Below, in pieces: positions 53,898 to 64,000 of a stretch of 64,000 bases of DNA. This stretch comes from Luteimonas kalidii (GTDB taxonomy: Bacteria; Pseudomonadota; Gammaproteobacteria; Xanthomonadales; Xanthomonadaceae): the NCBI RefSeq assembly GCF_029887935.1, contig NZ_JARXRO010000020.1:776683-840682 (forward strand). Direction: 5' to 3'. A program made the translations under genes and the position numbers. Each line of letters starts with the position of its first letter. Positions within the stretch are counted from its first letter, which is position 1. Under the pieces are notes generated by a model, which saw only the letters and a list, made by a program, of their open reading frames with translations, was not told where the DNA came from and ran no database searches.

Positions 53898-54995
53898 ATG
53901 GCGGCCCACGATGTCCGGCATATGCGCGAACGGCCCTGGTCCACGCTGCTCATCGTGTCCGCCTGGTGGACGCTGTACGGCGTGGCATCGACCAGCCAGT
54001 GGCTGAGCATGGAAGGCGCGGACGGCGCGGTGATGCCGCTGCGCGAGGCGGCGATGCTGGGATTCGCATCGGCCTGGCTGTGGATTCCGCTGACGATGTT
54101 GCTGCTGTGGTGCGTCGGGCGTTTCCCGATCGAACGCGGGCGCGCGCTCGTGTCGCTTGTGGCCACGGGTACGGTGGTGCTGTTGCTGGTCGTCCTGCGC
54201 GCCCTCGCGGTGATCGCGCTCAATCCCTGGATCGGCTGGTACCGGTCGCCACCGCCGCTGGCGGATGTGCTGCTCACCAGCCTGGCCAACAACCTGCTCC
54301 TGCTGTGGCTGATGGTGGGCGCCGCGCATGCGCTGCTGTATGCGGCGCGGTCGCGCCAGCGCGAACGGCAGACGGAACAGCTGCAGGCCGCGCTGGTGGA
54401 TGCGCGCCTGCAGGCGCTCACCTCGCAGCTCAACCCGCATTTCATGTTCAACGCGCTCAACTCGATCGCCGAGATGGTGCACCAGGATGCGGACGCCGCC
54501 GACCGCATGCTGGTCTCGCTCGGGACGCTGCTGCGCAGCAGCCTGGAACACCAGTCCGCGCGCACCGTGCCGCTGCGCGACGAGCTGTCGCTGCTGCGCG
54601 ACTATCTCGGGATCGAGCAGGTGCGCCTGGGCGAGCGGCTGCAGCTGGACTGGTCGGTCGCGCCGGGTCTCGACGACTGGCCGGTCCCGCCGCTGGCGCT
54701 GCAGCCGCTGGCCGAGAACGCGATCGTGCATGCGGTGTCGCTGCGCACGACGCCTGGATGCCTCCGGATACGCGTATCCACGGACGGCGGCATGCTGCTG
54801 GTCGAGATCGCGGACGACGGCGGGCATCGCGCGTCCACCGTCCATCATGGACACGGACTGGCGACCCTGCGCGCACGGCTCGCCCATCTCCACGGCGACG
54901 GTGCGTGGCTCAGTCATGACCGCAATGCAGATGGCGGCACGACCGCGCGGCTGCGACTGCCGCAAGCGCGCGCGGTCGCGGGAGCGGACCCGTGA
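53898..54995 (+). CDS. LytS/YehU-type sensor histidine kinase
   Basis: A 365-residue membrane kinase. Four to five transmembrane helices in residues 15-150 (LLIVSAWWTLYGVA, SAWLWIPLTMLLLWCVG, LVSLVATGTVVLLLVVL) are followed by a linker helix and the His_kinase domain: phospho-acceptor region LTSQLNPHFMFNALNSIAEM and the ATP-binding N box LAENAIVHAV. Partner is the LytTR regulator, whose GTG overlaps this stop (GTGA). An ATG at 53922 is an alternative start. The signal is unknown. Confidence 0.9.
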   Translation: MAAHDVRHMRERPWSTLLIVSAWWTLYGVASTSQWLSMEGADGAVMPLREAAMLGFASAWLWIPLTMLLLWCVGRFPIERGRALVSLVATGTVVLLLVVLRALAVIALNPWIGWYRSPPPLADVLLTSLANNLLLLWLMVGAAHALLYAARSRQRERQTEQLQAALVDARLQALTSQLNPHFMFNALNSIAEMVHQDADAADRMLVSLGTLLRSSLEHQSARTVPLRDELSLLRDYLGIEQVRLGERLQLDWSVAPGLDDWPVPPLALQPLAENAIVHAVSLRTTPGCLRIRVSTDGGMLLVEIADDGGHRASTVHHGHGLATLRARLAHLHGDGAWLSHDRNADGGTTARLRLPQARAVAGADP

Positions 54996-55753
54996 GCGAG
55001 CCGGTACCGCTGCGGGTGGCGATCGTGGACGACGAGCCGCTGGCGCGGCAACGCCTGGCGCGGCTGCTGGGCGGGATCGCGGGCGTGCGGATCGCCGGCA
55101 GCTACGGCGACGGACCCGCGGCGCTGGACGGGCTGGGCCAGTCGCCGGTGGATGCGATCTTCCTCGACATCCGCATGCCTGGACTCGACGGCTTCCAGCT
55201 GCTCGAACGCCTGCCGCCGCCGCGCCGGCCCATGGTGGTGTTCGTCAGCGCCTTCGGCGAACGCGCGCTGGACGCGTTCGACGTCGAGGCGGTCGACTAC
55301 CTGGTCAAGCCGCTGGACGGCGCGCGCGTGCGCGACGCGGTGGCACGGCTGCGGGCGAGGCTCGGCGGCCGCGCCGAGGCCACGGCGCAACCGGGCGTGC
55401 CGGAGGACGCGACCCGCCACGCCACCCGGCTGGCGGTGCCCGACGGCGCGCGCCTGCGCATGGTGGAGGTCGCCGACATCACGATGCTGGTGGCGCAGGG
55501 CAACTACGTCGAGCTGGTAATCGCCGGCCGCAGCCTGCTGCTGCGCGAGACGCTCACCTCGCTGGTAGCGCGGCTGGATCCGGCGCGATTCGTGCGCGTC
55601 CACCGCTCGCGCGCGGTGCGCGTGGACCTGGTCGACCAGGTGGAGCCATGCGGGGCCGGCCAGTACTGGCTACGGCTGAAGGATGGCAGCTCGCTGACAT
55701 CGGGACGCCGCTATCGCGACGCGCTGCGCAGCGCGCTTGGCCTGCGCGCATGA
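54992..55753 (+). CDS. LytTR family response regulator
   Basis: A 253-residue two-domain regulator. The receiver (residues 8-120) has the acidic pair and phospho-accepting aspartate in FLDIRMPGLDG, and the switch lysine in DYLVKPLDG. The C-terminal LytTR DNA-binding domain reads VAQGNYVELVIAGRSLLLRE and FVRVHRSRAVRVDLV. The GTG start overlaps the kinase stop, giving a translationally coupled two-component system. LytTR regulators often bind direct repeats near their own or neighbouring promoters. No such target is clear here. Confidence 0.94.
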   Translation: MSEPVPLRVAIVDDEPLARQRLARLLGGIAGVRIAGSYGDGPAALDGLGQSPVDAIFLDIRMPGLDGFQLLERLPPPRRPMVVFVSAFGERALDAFDVEAVDYLVKPLDGARVRDAVARLRARLGGRAEATAQPGVPEDATRHATRLAVPDGARLRMVEVADITMLVAQGNYVELVIAGRSLLLRETLTSLVARLDPARFVRVHRSRAVRVDLVDQVEPCGAGQYWLRLKDGSSLTSGRRYRDALRSALGLRA

Positions 55754-55787
55754 GCCGGACGGGCCGGGGAGCGACCGTGGCCGTGTT

Positions 55788-56561
55788 TCAGCCCTGGGCC
55801 GCCGCCGCGCGTAACCCGCGCGCGCGCTCCACGCCCAGGTAGCCGGCGATCGCGCGCCGCATCACGTACAGCAGCGGGATAAGCGCCACCGCCGCGGCCA
55901 TCTTCCAGGCGTAGTTGACGCTGCTCACGGCCAGGAACAGCGAGGTCGGCCATTGCTGCGGCCCGAGCACGAACGCGATCCAGATCACCACGAAGCTGTC
56001 GACCAGCTGCGAGACCGCCGTGGACCCCGTGGCGCGCAGCCACACCATCCGCTCGCCGGTCGCGCGGCGGATGCGGTGGAACACCTGCACGTCGATCAGC
56101 TGCCCGACCAGGAACGCGACCACCGAGCCGGCGATCGTCCACATGCCCTGGCCGAACACGGCCGCGAACGCGGCCTGGTAATCGGGCACGCCCTGGTCCT
56201 GCGCCGCCGTCACCCACCAGCCGGCCGGCGCCAGCGCGATCGCCACGAAGGCGAACACGAAGCCGTACACGATCAGCGCCACCGCGATCCACGAGATCAG
56301 CCGCACGCCGCGCCGGCCGAAATATTCGTTGACCACGTCGGTGAACACGAACACGACCGGCCACAGCAGGGTGCCGGCGGTGAAACTGAGCGAGCCGGAC
56401 TGGCCGAACAGGGCCCATTCGCGCGGCGCGATCCCGAGCGTGTCCTCGAGCGCGAAGATCTTGACCCCGATGAACTCGGCCAGCACGGCGTTGACGCAGA
56501 AGAACGCGGCCAGCGCGATGAACAGGCGCGTGGCGCGGTCGTCGAGCGGGTGCACGCTCAT
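55788..56561 (-). CDS. yhhQ: Queuosine precursor transporter (YhhQ/VUT family)
   Basis: A 257-residue membrane protein of the vitamin uptake transporter (VUT, DUF165) family. About six to seven helices are seen, including FIALAAFFCVNAVLAEFIGVK and the family motif FVFTDVVNEYFGRRG, then ISWIAVALIVYGFVFAFVAI. YhhQ imports queuosine precursors preQ0/preQ1, and this window also holds queA and tgt. The ATG overlaps the DUF502 gene stop (ATGA), so both are co-expressed. Specificity is inferred from the family. Confidence 0.88.
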   Translation of the reverse strand: MSVHPLDDRATRLFIALAAFFCVNAVLAEFIGVKIFALEDTLGIAPREWALFGQSGSLSFTAGTLLWPVVFVFTDVVNEYFGRRGVRLISWIAVALIVYGFVFAFVAIALAPAGWWVTAAQDQGVPDYQAAFAAVFGQGMWTIAGSVVAFLVGQLIDVQVFHRIRRATGERMVWLRATGSTAVSQLVDSFVVIWIAFVLGPQQWPTSLFLAVSSVNYAWKMAAAVALIPLLYVMRRAIAGYLGVERARGLRAAAAQG

Positions 56562-57244
56562 CCCGGCGCGGCACCCGGCGCGCGGCGCGGAGGCTCGAAC
56601 GGGATCGTCTCCGGTGCCACTGCACCGCCGCTGATGATGAAGCTCATCGCCTGGTCCACCGTCCAGTCGGTCGGCGTGAGCTTCTCCACCGGCACGATCT
56701 CCAGGTACCCGGAAGTCGGGTTGGGCGTGGTCGGCACGTACACCGCGGCCAGCTCGCGCCCGGTGCCCTGTTCGCGGATCACCCGGGTGACGAAACCGAC
56801 CGATTTCATCTGGTCGTGCGGGAAGTCGATCAGCACCACGCGCTGGGTGCCGTCGGGCTTGGTCTGGAGGATGTCGAGCAGCTTGCGCGAGCTGGAATAG
56901 ATCACGTTCGCCAGCGGAATCCGCTGCACGAGGGCCTCCACCCATCCCAGCAGGCGCTGCCCGACGACGCGTCGCGCCAGCCAGCCGACCACGAGGATCA
57001 GCAGCAGCGTCGCCACCATCGCGATGGTGGCCTGCACCGAGTCGGCGTTGATCCATCCCAGCGTGCTCGGGAACCAGGCCGCGATCTGGTGCGACAGCGG
57101 TCCCACCCAGTGCCGGCTCATGTCCGACAGCAGCACGAACACGAACTTGACCACCACCCAGGTCAGCCAGATCGGCAGCAGGGTCAGCAGGCCGGTGAGG
57201 AACAGCCGCTGCAGGCGCTGCGGCAGGGTCGGGGTGGGGGACAT
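56558..57244 (-). CDS. DUF502 membrane protein
   Basis: A 228-residue inner-membrane protein with two transmembrane segments near the N terminus (LFLTGLLTLLPIWLTWVVVKF and VATLLLILVVGWLARRVVG), then a soluble domain with IPLANVIYSSSRKLLDILQ and VYVPTTPNPTSGYLEIVP. DUF502 proteins are widespread and of unknown function. The C terminus is Pro/Ala-rich. Start at 57244 follows a suitable leader, and the stop overlaps the yhhQ start. Confidence 0.9.
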   Translation of the reverse strand: MSPTPTLPQRLQRLFLTGLLTLLPIWLTWVVVKFVFVLLSDMSRHWVGPLSHQIAAWFPSTLGWINADSVQATIAMVATLLLILVVGWLARRVVGQRLLGWVEALVQRIPLANVIYSSSRKLLDILQTKPDGTQRVVLIDFPHDQMKSVGFVTRVIREQGTGRELAAVYVPTTPNPTSGYLEIVPVEKLTPTDWTVDQAMSFIISGGAVAPETIPFEPPRRAPGAAPG

Positions 57245-57283
57245 GCGGCGATCTTACCGGCGCGGCGCGACGGCCGCGATGCG

Positions 57284-59341
57284 TCAGAGCTCGCGCACCA
57301 GGCGGAAGCCGACGTCGTCGTAGCCGCGGTCCGCGTCGAGCGTGCGCGAGGCCTCGCCGCTGCGGAAGCTGGCGCCCGCGGCCCGACGCTTCGCACAGTC
57401 GGCTGCGCAGTCGGCGCGCCATTCGGAAAGTGCCCGGCCGCCCGTGGCGGGAAGGCCCGCGGCCTCGGCGGCGGTCGGCAGGCGGTAGCGGTGACCGTCG
57501 CGGCGTCCGAACCATTGCGCGTAGGCCTCGACGTCCGCCACCGACACGCACACCACGGGATCGCCGTCGCCCTGGTCGAAGCCGGGTCGGGTCCAGTCGC
57601 GCGGCGACACCATCCGCAGCAGCGAGGCGCGCTCGCGGCACAGCGACGGTTCGCGGCCGGTGGTCTCGGCGAAACGCGCGTACTCGCTGCGCGTCACCGG
57701 ACGCAGGTAGGCGGCGAGCGGACGCGCGGTGCCCTCCAGCACCTTCATGCCGTCGAGGTTGCCGGGATCGCGTCCCTGCAGGTCGGGAAGGCGCTCGGCG
57801 CGGGCGCGCAACTGGCGCACCGTGGCGTCGGGCAGCCCGGCGGCTCCCGCCGCATCGGCCATGCGCAGCGCCGCGGCCCGGTCGACGCGCGTCAGCGCCG
57901 CTTCGGCGCGGGATTCGATCGCCTCGCCCACGCGGGTGCGCCAGCTGGCGCGGGCCGCGTCGGGGACCACGCCGGTGGCCTGGACCCGCGCCGCCGTGCG
58001 CAGCAGCAGGTCGAGGTCCGACGCGCGGTCGCGCGCGATCGCGCGCACGGTGGCGTCGCGCAGCGCATCGGACACGCGCGTGGCGGTGCCGGCCAGCTGC
58101 GGATGGGTGGGGTCCGCGCGGGCGGCTTCAAGCAGGGTCTCGCCGGCATTGTCGCCGGCCGGCGCCGCGAGCCTGCCGGCCTCGACCTGCGCGCGCGCCT
58201 GTTCGAGCAGCCGGTCCGCGGTGGACAACGGCGCGGCGGCGAGCATGTCGCCGGGGGCGTCCCCGGGCGTGTGGGTGCCGGCGGGCGCGCCCGCAGACGC
58301 GTCGGATTCCGATCCATCGGCTGCGGAGGCCGGCCCCGCGGTGCGTCCAGCGGCTGCCGGGCCTGCTTCGGACGGCGAGCGGCCATGCATGCCCAGGCCG
58401 ATCGCGGCGGCCAGCACCAGGGCCACCGCCACCCAGGCCGGCCTGGTCACGCGCCGCAGGCGTGCGCGCATGCGCGCCAGCAGTTCGCGCGGATCGGGTC
58501 CGCGGCTGCGCTGGTGGACGGGCACGCGATCGAGCGCCTCGAGCATCTGCGCCGCATCGGCAAAACGCTTGCGCGGCGACTTCGCCATCGCCCGGTCGAA
58601 GAACTTCTGCCAGTGGCGCAGCGCCGGCGGCAGCTTCGGGATCGGATTCTGCGCGTGCTGGATGGCCATCGACAGTGCGTCGTCGGCCTTGTACGGCAGC
58701 TCGCCGGTGAGCATCTCCCACGCCAGCACGCCGACGCTGTAGAGGTCGGCGCGGTGGTCGACCTGCTGGCCGCGCGCCTGTTCGGGCGCCATGTAGGCGG
58801 TGCTGCCGACGGCGAGCCCGGTCATCGTCACCCGCGTGCCATGGCCGCGGCGCAGGGCGATGCCGAAGTCCGCCAGCAGGGGCCGGTCGGCTTCGTCGAA
58901 CAACACGTTCTCGGCCTTGACGTCGCGATGGATCACCCCGCGGGCGTGGGCGAAGGCGAGCGCGGACAGCAGTGCGCGCAGGATCTCGCGTACGCGCTGC
59001 GGGTCGGCGGTCAGGTCGCGCTGGCCGACGTGGCCGCGCGCCAGGTGCGGCATCGCGTACCAGGGCAGGCCGTCGTCGGTGCGCCCGACCTCGTGGATGC
59101 CGACGATGTGCGGATGCTCCAGGCGCGCGATGGTGCGGGCCTCGTTCTCGAACCGCCGGCGGCTGACTTCGTCGGCCAGCGCCTCGGGTCGCATCACCTT
59201 GATCGCGACCTCGCGCCCCAGCGAAAGCTGGGTGCCGAGGTAGACCGTGGACATGCCGCCTTCGCCGATCACGCGCGCGACGCGATAGCCCGGGACCCCG
59301 GGCAGCGGTCGTTGCGCATCCTGTGTCGGCCAGCCGTTCAT
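57284..59341 (-). CDS. Hanks-type Ser/Thr kinase with C-terminal FGE-sulfatase-like domain
   Basis: A 685-residue bitopic protein. The kinase domain (about 20-275) has the Gly loop GEGGMSTVY, K48, HRDVKAEN (138-145), DFG (158-160) and APE (185-187). A transmembrane helix follows at 302-317 (AWVAVALVLAAAIGLGMHG), then an Ala-rich alpha-helical region, and from about residue 560 a formylglycine-generating-enzyme-like domain (MVSPRDWTRPGFD, YRLPTAAEA, ending DVGFRLVREL). FGE-like domains in bacterial kinases are thought to sense rather than catalyse. Target unknown. It has an Arg/Ala-rich linker and no obvious partner phosphatase nearby. Confidence 0.92.
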   Translation of the reverse strand: MNGWPTQDAQRPLPGVPGYRVARVIGEGGMSTVYLGTQLSLGREVAIKVMRPEALADEVSRRRFENEARTIARLEHPHIVGIHEVGRTDDGLPWYAMPHLARGHVGQRDLTADPQRVREILRALLSALAFAHARGVIHRDVKAENVLFDEADRPLLADFGIALRRGHGTRVTMTGLAVGSTAYMAPEQARGQQVDHRADLYSVGVLAWEMLTGELPYKADDALSMAIQHAQNPIPKLPPALRHWQKFFDRAMAKSPRKRFADAAQMLEALDRVPVHQRSRGPDPRELLARMRARLRRVTRPAWVAVALVLAAAIGLGMHGRSPSEAGPAAAGRTAGPASAADGSESDASAGAPAGTHTPGDAPGDMLAAAPLSTADRLLEQARAQVEAGRLAAPAGDNAGETLLEAARADPTHPQLAGTATRVSDALRDATVRAIARDRASDLDLLLRTAARVQATGVVPDAARASWRTRVGEAIESRAEAALTRVDRAAALRMADAAGAAGLPDATVRQLRARAERLPDLQGRDPGNLDGMKVLEGTARPLAAYLRPVTRSEYARFAETTGREPSLCRERASLLRMVSPRDWTRPGFDQGDGDPVVCVSVADVEAYAQWFGRRDGHRYRLPTAAEAAGLPATGGRALSEWRADCAADCAKRRAAGASFRSGEASRTLDADRGYDDVGFRLVREL

Positions 59342-59420
59342 CGTGCCCCCTGTACGACCGCCGAGGATACACACGCCTCCGACGCCGACGGGTGAACCCC
59401 GCGCGCGTCCGCCGGCAGGC

Positions 59421-59879
59421 TCAGCGACGCTTGCGGCGCACGTACAGCTGCTTGCGCACCCGCGCCACCACCTCGCCGCCGGCGTCGACCACATCGGTCT
59501 CGAACCAGTGCAGGTAGCGCTCGCCGCCGGCGGTCGCTGCACGCATCGTGTCCAGGACCTCCGCGTCCAGCCGGAATTCCGCCGCGACAGTCCCGCGACC
59601 CGGCTTCACGAAGTCGATCCCGCCGGCCCGGTCCCACACGATGTATTCGCGCCCCAGCGACTGCAGCGTCATCAGCATCCAGAACGGGTCGGTCATCGCG
59701 AACAGGCTGCCACCGAAATGGGTGCCGACGTAGTTGCGGTTCCACGGGCGCATGCGCAGCTCGACCCGCGCACTGCGCCAGTCATCGGCCAGCTGGGTGA
59801 CGCGGATCCCCGCCGCGGCGAACGGCGGCCACAGGTTGAGGATCCAGCGCAGGTGGGCGGGGCGCAGCTTCGAGCGCAT
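59421..59879 (-). CDS. DUF4442 hotdog-fold thioesterase-like protein
   Basis: A 152-residue protein predicted to adopt a hotdog fold (DUF4442). Visible features are the N-terminal helix and strand LRWILNLWPPFAAAGIRVTQ, the central NRNYVGTHFGGSLFAMTDPF, and VWDRAGGIDFVKPGRG. The family resembles acyl-CoA thioesterases, but catalytic residues are not certain, and the substrate is unknown. The basic C-terminal tail is RKQLYVRRKRR. It lies 80 bp upstream of the kinase start on the same strand. Confidence 0.88.
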   Translation of the reverse strand: MRSKLRPAHLRWILNLWPPFAAAGIRVTQLADDWRSARVELRMRPWNRNYVGTHFGGSLFAMTDPFWMLMTLQSLGREYIVWDRAGGIDFVKPGRGTVAAEFRLDAEVLDTMRAATAGGERYLHWFETDVVDAGGEVVARVRKQLYVRRKRR

Positions 59880-59990
59880 GGCGGAGGCGGGCGTGGAGGC
59901 GCCGCGAGCCTACCATGCGCACGCGTATGGGCGCAGTTGGCGGCGGGCGGCGGTCCGCTCCCGCCGTCGAGCAGTGTCCCGCCGGGCGGC

Positions 59991-60866
59991 TCAGACCAGC
60001 AGCAACGAGGCCATCTGCCGGCGGTAGCGACCGACCAGCTCGGCGTCGTCGACCACGCGGAACGCGTCGATCAGGGCCTTGCGGGGCAGGCCGTCCTGGA
60101 AGTCGCGGTCGGCGCGCAGCATCGCCAGGAACTGTTCGAACGCGGCCTCGTTGCGACCGGCCACCAGGTACTGGGCGCCGAGCAGGTGGCGCGCGCGCAG
60201 GTCGGACGGATCGGCGGCGACCGCGGCTTCCAGCGCCTGCACCGGCGGCGCACCCTCGAGCAGCGCCGAGAAGCCCAGGCGCGCGCGGGCCTTCACCGCG
60301 CGGTCGTCGGTGGCGAGGTTGGCGGGGAGGGCGTCGAGCAGGGTCTCGGCCTCGGCCGCGGCGCCGGTCTGGAGCAGGGCGAGGGCCAGGTCGAGCCGGA
60401 GTTCGGCGCGGTCCGGCTCGGTTTCGATCGCCTGGCGCAGGCGCGGCACCTCGGCGTGCGGATCCGGCGGCGGAGGAGGCGCGGCGTCTGCCTGCTCATC
60501 GCTGGCCGGCGCCGGTTCGATGCCGTGGTGCTTCAGGAACTCGCGCACCTGGCCCTCGGGCAGGGCGCCCTGGAAGCCGTCCACCAGTTGCCCGTCCTTG
60601 ACCAGGAACACGGTCGGGATGGAGCGGATCTGGAACGCGCCGGCGATCTGCGGCTCCTTCTCGGTATCGACCTTGGCCAGCAGGAACGCGCCGTGGTAGT
60701 CGGCCGCCAGCTTCTCCAGGACCGGGCCCAGGGTCTTGCAGGGCCCGCACCACTCGGCCCAGAAGTCGACCAGCACCGGAGTCTCGAGCGACTTCTGCAG
60801 GACGTCGGCCTCGAATCCGGCGGTGGTGGCATCGAAGACGTGCGGCGTGGCGGCGGCGGTGGACAT
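59991..60866 (-). CDS. cnoX: Co-chaperone CnoX/YbbN-like thioredoxin
   Basis: A 291-residue protein with an N-terminal thioredoxin domain (VLVDFWAEWCGPCKTLGPVL; WCGPC at about residues 38-42, an intact CxxC) and a C-terminal TPR-like region (LRLDLALALLQTGAAAEAETLL, ARHLLGAQYLVAGRNEAAFE). This is the layout of CnoX (YbbN), which protects clients from oxidation and hands them to GroEL or DnaK. E. coli YbbN has SxxC in that position, while this one retains both cysteines. It is a single gene. Confidence 0.93.
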   Translation of the reverse strand: MSTAAATPHVFDATTAGFEADVLQKSLETPVLVDFWAEWCGPCKTLGPVLEKLAADYHGAFLLAKVDTEKEPQIAGAFQIRSIPTVFLVKDGQLVDGFQGALPEGQVREFLKHHGIEPAPASDEQADAAPPPPPDPHAEVPRLRQAIETEPDRAELRLDLALALLQTGAAAEAETLLDALPANLATDDRAVKARARLGFSALLEGAPPVQALEAAVAADPSDLRARHLLGAQYLVAGRNEAAFEQFLAMLRADRDFQDGLPRKALIDAFRVVDDAELVGRYRRQMASLLLV

Positions 60867-61173
60867 GCGCGGTTCCAGTGCGGGGAGTGGGAAGGATGGC
60901 GGCGGCGGCCATGGATTCCAAGCGGACCTGCCGGATTGGGTCCCGTCGGCGGCCGCAGTAAGCTGGTCGCGACACCCGGTCGATGGAGGCGGACAGCTTG
61001 GAATCCGGCATCGCGCATGCGCGCGGCGGGCGCCGTCGTCCCCCGCTGCGACGCGCATTCCATCCCGGTCTCCGGGACCGGACAGATCCGGGGGCGAAGC
61101 CCGGGCGCGTGCCGCTGAGGCGGGTGGCACGCCCTGCGCGCACCTGCGCCGTCGAGATGGAGGTCGCGGTGCA

Positions 61174-61440
61174 ATGGGCGACCCCGTGAGCCTGCCCGAT
61201 CGCTGGCTGGCGCCGATTGCGGCATCGATCGCGGCAGGTGCCTTCGTGGCGCTGTCCGCGGCGCTGCCGGGGTATTCGCATCTGGTGCATCCGGTCGCCC
61301 TGCCGGGCGCCACCGGGCTGCCGCGGGCGCCGCGGAGCTGCGCCCGTGCGCCTGCACGGTTCCGGGCCTGCAGTGCGGGCGACAGGGTTGATCGCGCTCG
61401 TGGCCCGAGGCGTCGCCGGCCAGCACGCCCGGTGTCAGCC
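61174..61440 (+). pseudogene. Decayed DUF998-like membrane protein fragment
   Basis: An ATG with GGAGG 10 bp upstream opens a frame whose first 50 residues look genuine: a helix IAASIAAGAFVALSAALPGY followed by SHLVHPVALPGATGLP, which resembles the start of DUF998 proteins. After about residue 52 the frame turns to Arg-rich nonsense, while a neighbouring frame reads a plausible VRATGLIALVARGVAG. The simplest account is a truncated, frameshifted gene. The whole gap 60867-61434 contains nothing else I can support. Confidence 0.45.
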
Positions 61441-61682
61441 GTGGCGCAGCTTCAGCCCCAGGATCACCGCCGCCAGCACGAACGTCAGCGCATTGGCGAG
61501 GATCATGGGCCACGAGCCGAGCACGATCCCGTAGCCGAACCAGCACGCGACGCCGGCGATGAACACCACGTACATCCCCAGCGAGATCCCGCGCGTGTCG
61601 CGGCTGCGGATGGTCTTGGCCGCCTGCGGCACGAATGCGAACGTGGTCAGGGTGGCGGCGAGATAGCCGAGCCATTCCAGGT

Positions 61683-61686
<4 letters not shown>
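61435..61686 (-). CDS. SemiSWEET sugar transporter (PQ-loop family)
   Basis: An 83-residue three-helix membrane protein, the bacterial half-SWEET. The PQ motif is in [20 protein letters not shown] near residue 20, and the helices are [33 protein letters not shown] and [19 protein letters not shown]. It works as a homodimer for sugar or other small-molecule transport. The ATG overlaps the amidohydrolase stop (ATGA), so both genes are one operon. Substrate is not inferable. Confidence 0.93.
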
Positions 61687-62984
<1,298 letters not shown>

Positions 62985-63059
62985 CGGCGGGTTCCAGGCG
63001 AGGTGCGGGGGATTGAACCACACCGCGCGACGCGGCCCGCGCGCGCCGTGAGCGCATGA

Positions 63060-64000
<941 letters not shown>

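Noticed and set aside
60867..61173. Coding sequence in the gap after cnoX
   Set aside because: Short open frames on both strands here are Arg/Pro-rich, lack SD sequences and show no domain. Only the fragment from 61174 has gene-like features.

Overview
The window reads as chromosomal DNA of a very GC-rich gammaproteobacterium of the Xanthomonadaceae/Lysobacteraceae (Luteimonas or Lysobacter type). The evidence is the strong G/C third-position bias, the TonB receptor and M13 peptidase content, a small protein resembling the Xanthomonad family DUF3247, and the housekeeping block queA / tgt-yajC-secD-secF. This assignment is inference. I see no tRNA, rRNA, CRISPR array, insertion sequence or prophage.

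Layout. 1-6 kb: a TonB-dependent receptor diverges from a run of exported phosphate-releasing proteins (phytase-like lipoprotein, purple-acid-phosphatase-like phosphoesterase, secreted inorganic pyrophosphatase), with a PhoB-box-like repeat between them. 6-8 kb: class III aminotransferase divergent from an Lrp regulator across a 19-bp palindrome. 8-18 kb: queA, then a Fur-boxed iron ABC transporter (fbpABC type), then tgt-yajC-secD-secF. 18-23 kb: suhB, trmJ, and a translationally coupled pair of a PhnD-like periplasmic binding protein and a GGDEF-EAL membrane protein. 23-27 kb: exoD-like and CNNM/CorC-type membrane proteins divergent from DUF47-pit phosphate uptake, which carries a second PhoB-like box.

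27-38 kb is the most accessory part: YbjN-like protein, Atl alkyltransferase-like protein, rhomboid protease, short-chain dehydrogenase, DUF3247-like protein, UdgX, small lipoproteins, DUF4142, DUF892, manganese catalase, an MBL-fold hydrolase and a frameshifted S9 peptidase, followed by a Q-rich microprotein and an unknown gene behind an AT-rich, repeat-bearing promoter region. It looks like a DNA-damage and oxidative-stress tolerance region and holds homopolymer tracts and one broken gene.

38-64 kb: two tandem M13 metallopeptidases, one lacking catalytic residues; a beta-CASP nuclease; an ABC ATPase with a permease/M1-peptidase fusion; DoxX and a Kef-type antiporter; rhlE with a long structured leader; a LytS/LytTR two-component system; a queuosine-precursor transporter with DUF502; a Ser/Thr kinase fused to an FGE-like domain; a thioesterase; the co-chaperone CnoX; a decayed gene; a SemiSWEET; an amidohydrolase; and the start of leuS, cut by the window edge.

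Themes that recur: phosphate acquisition (two loci sharing an 11-bp-spaced GTCA direct repeat), queuosine modification (queA, tgt, yhhQ), protein export, and several genes whose -10 element lies so close to the start codon that leaderless mRNA is likely.
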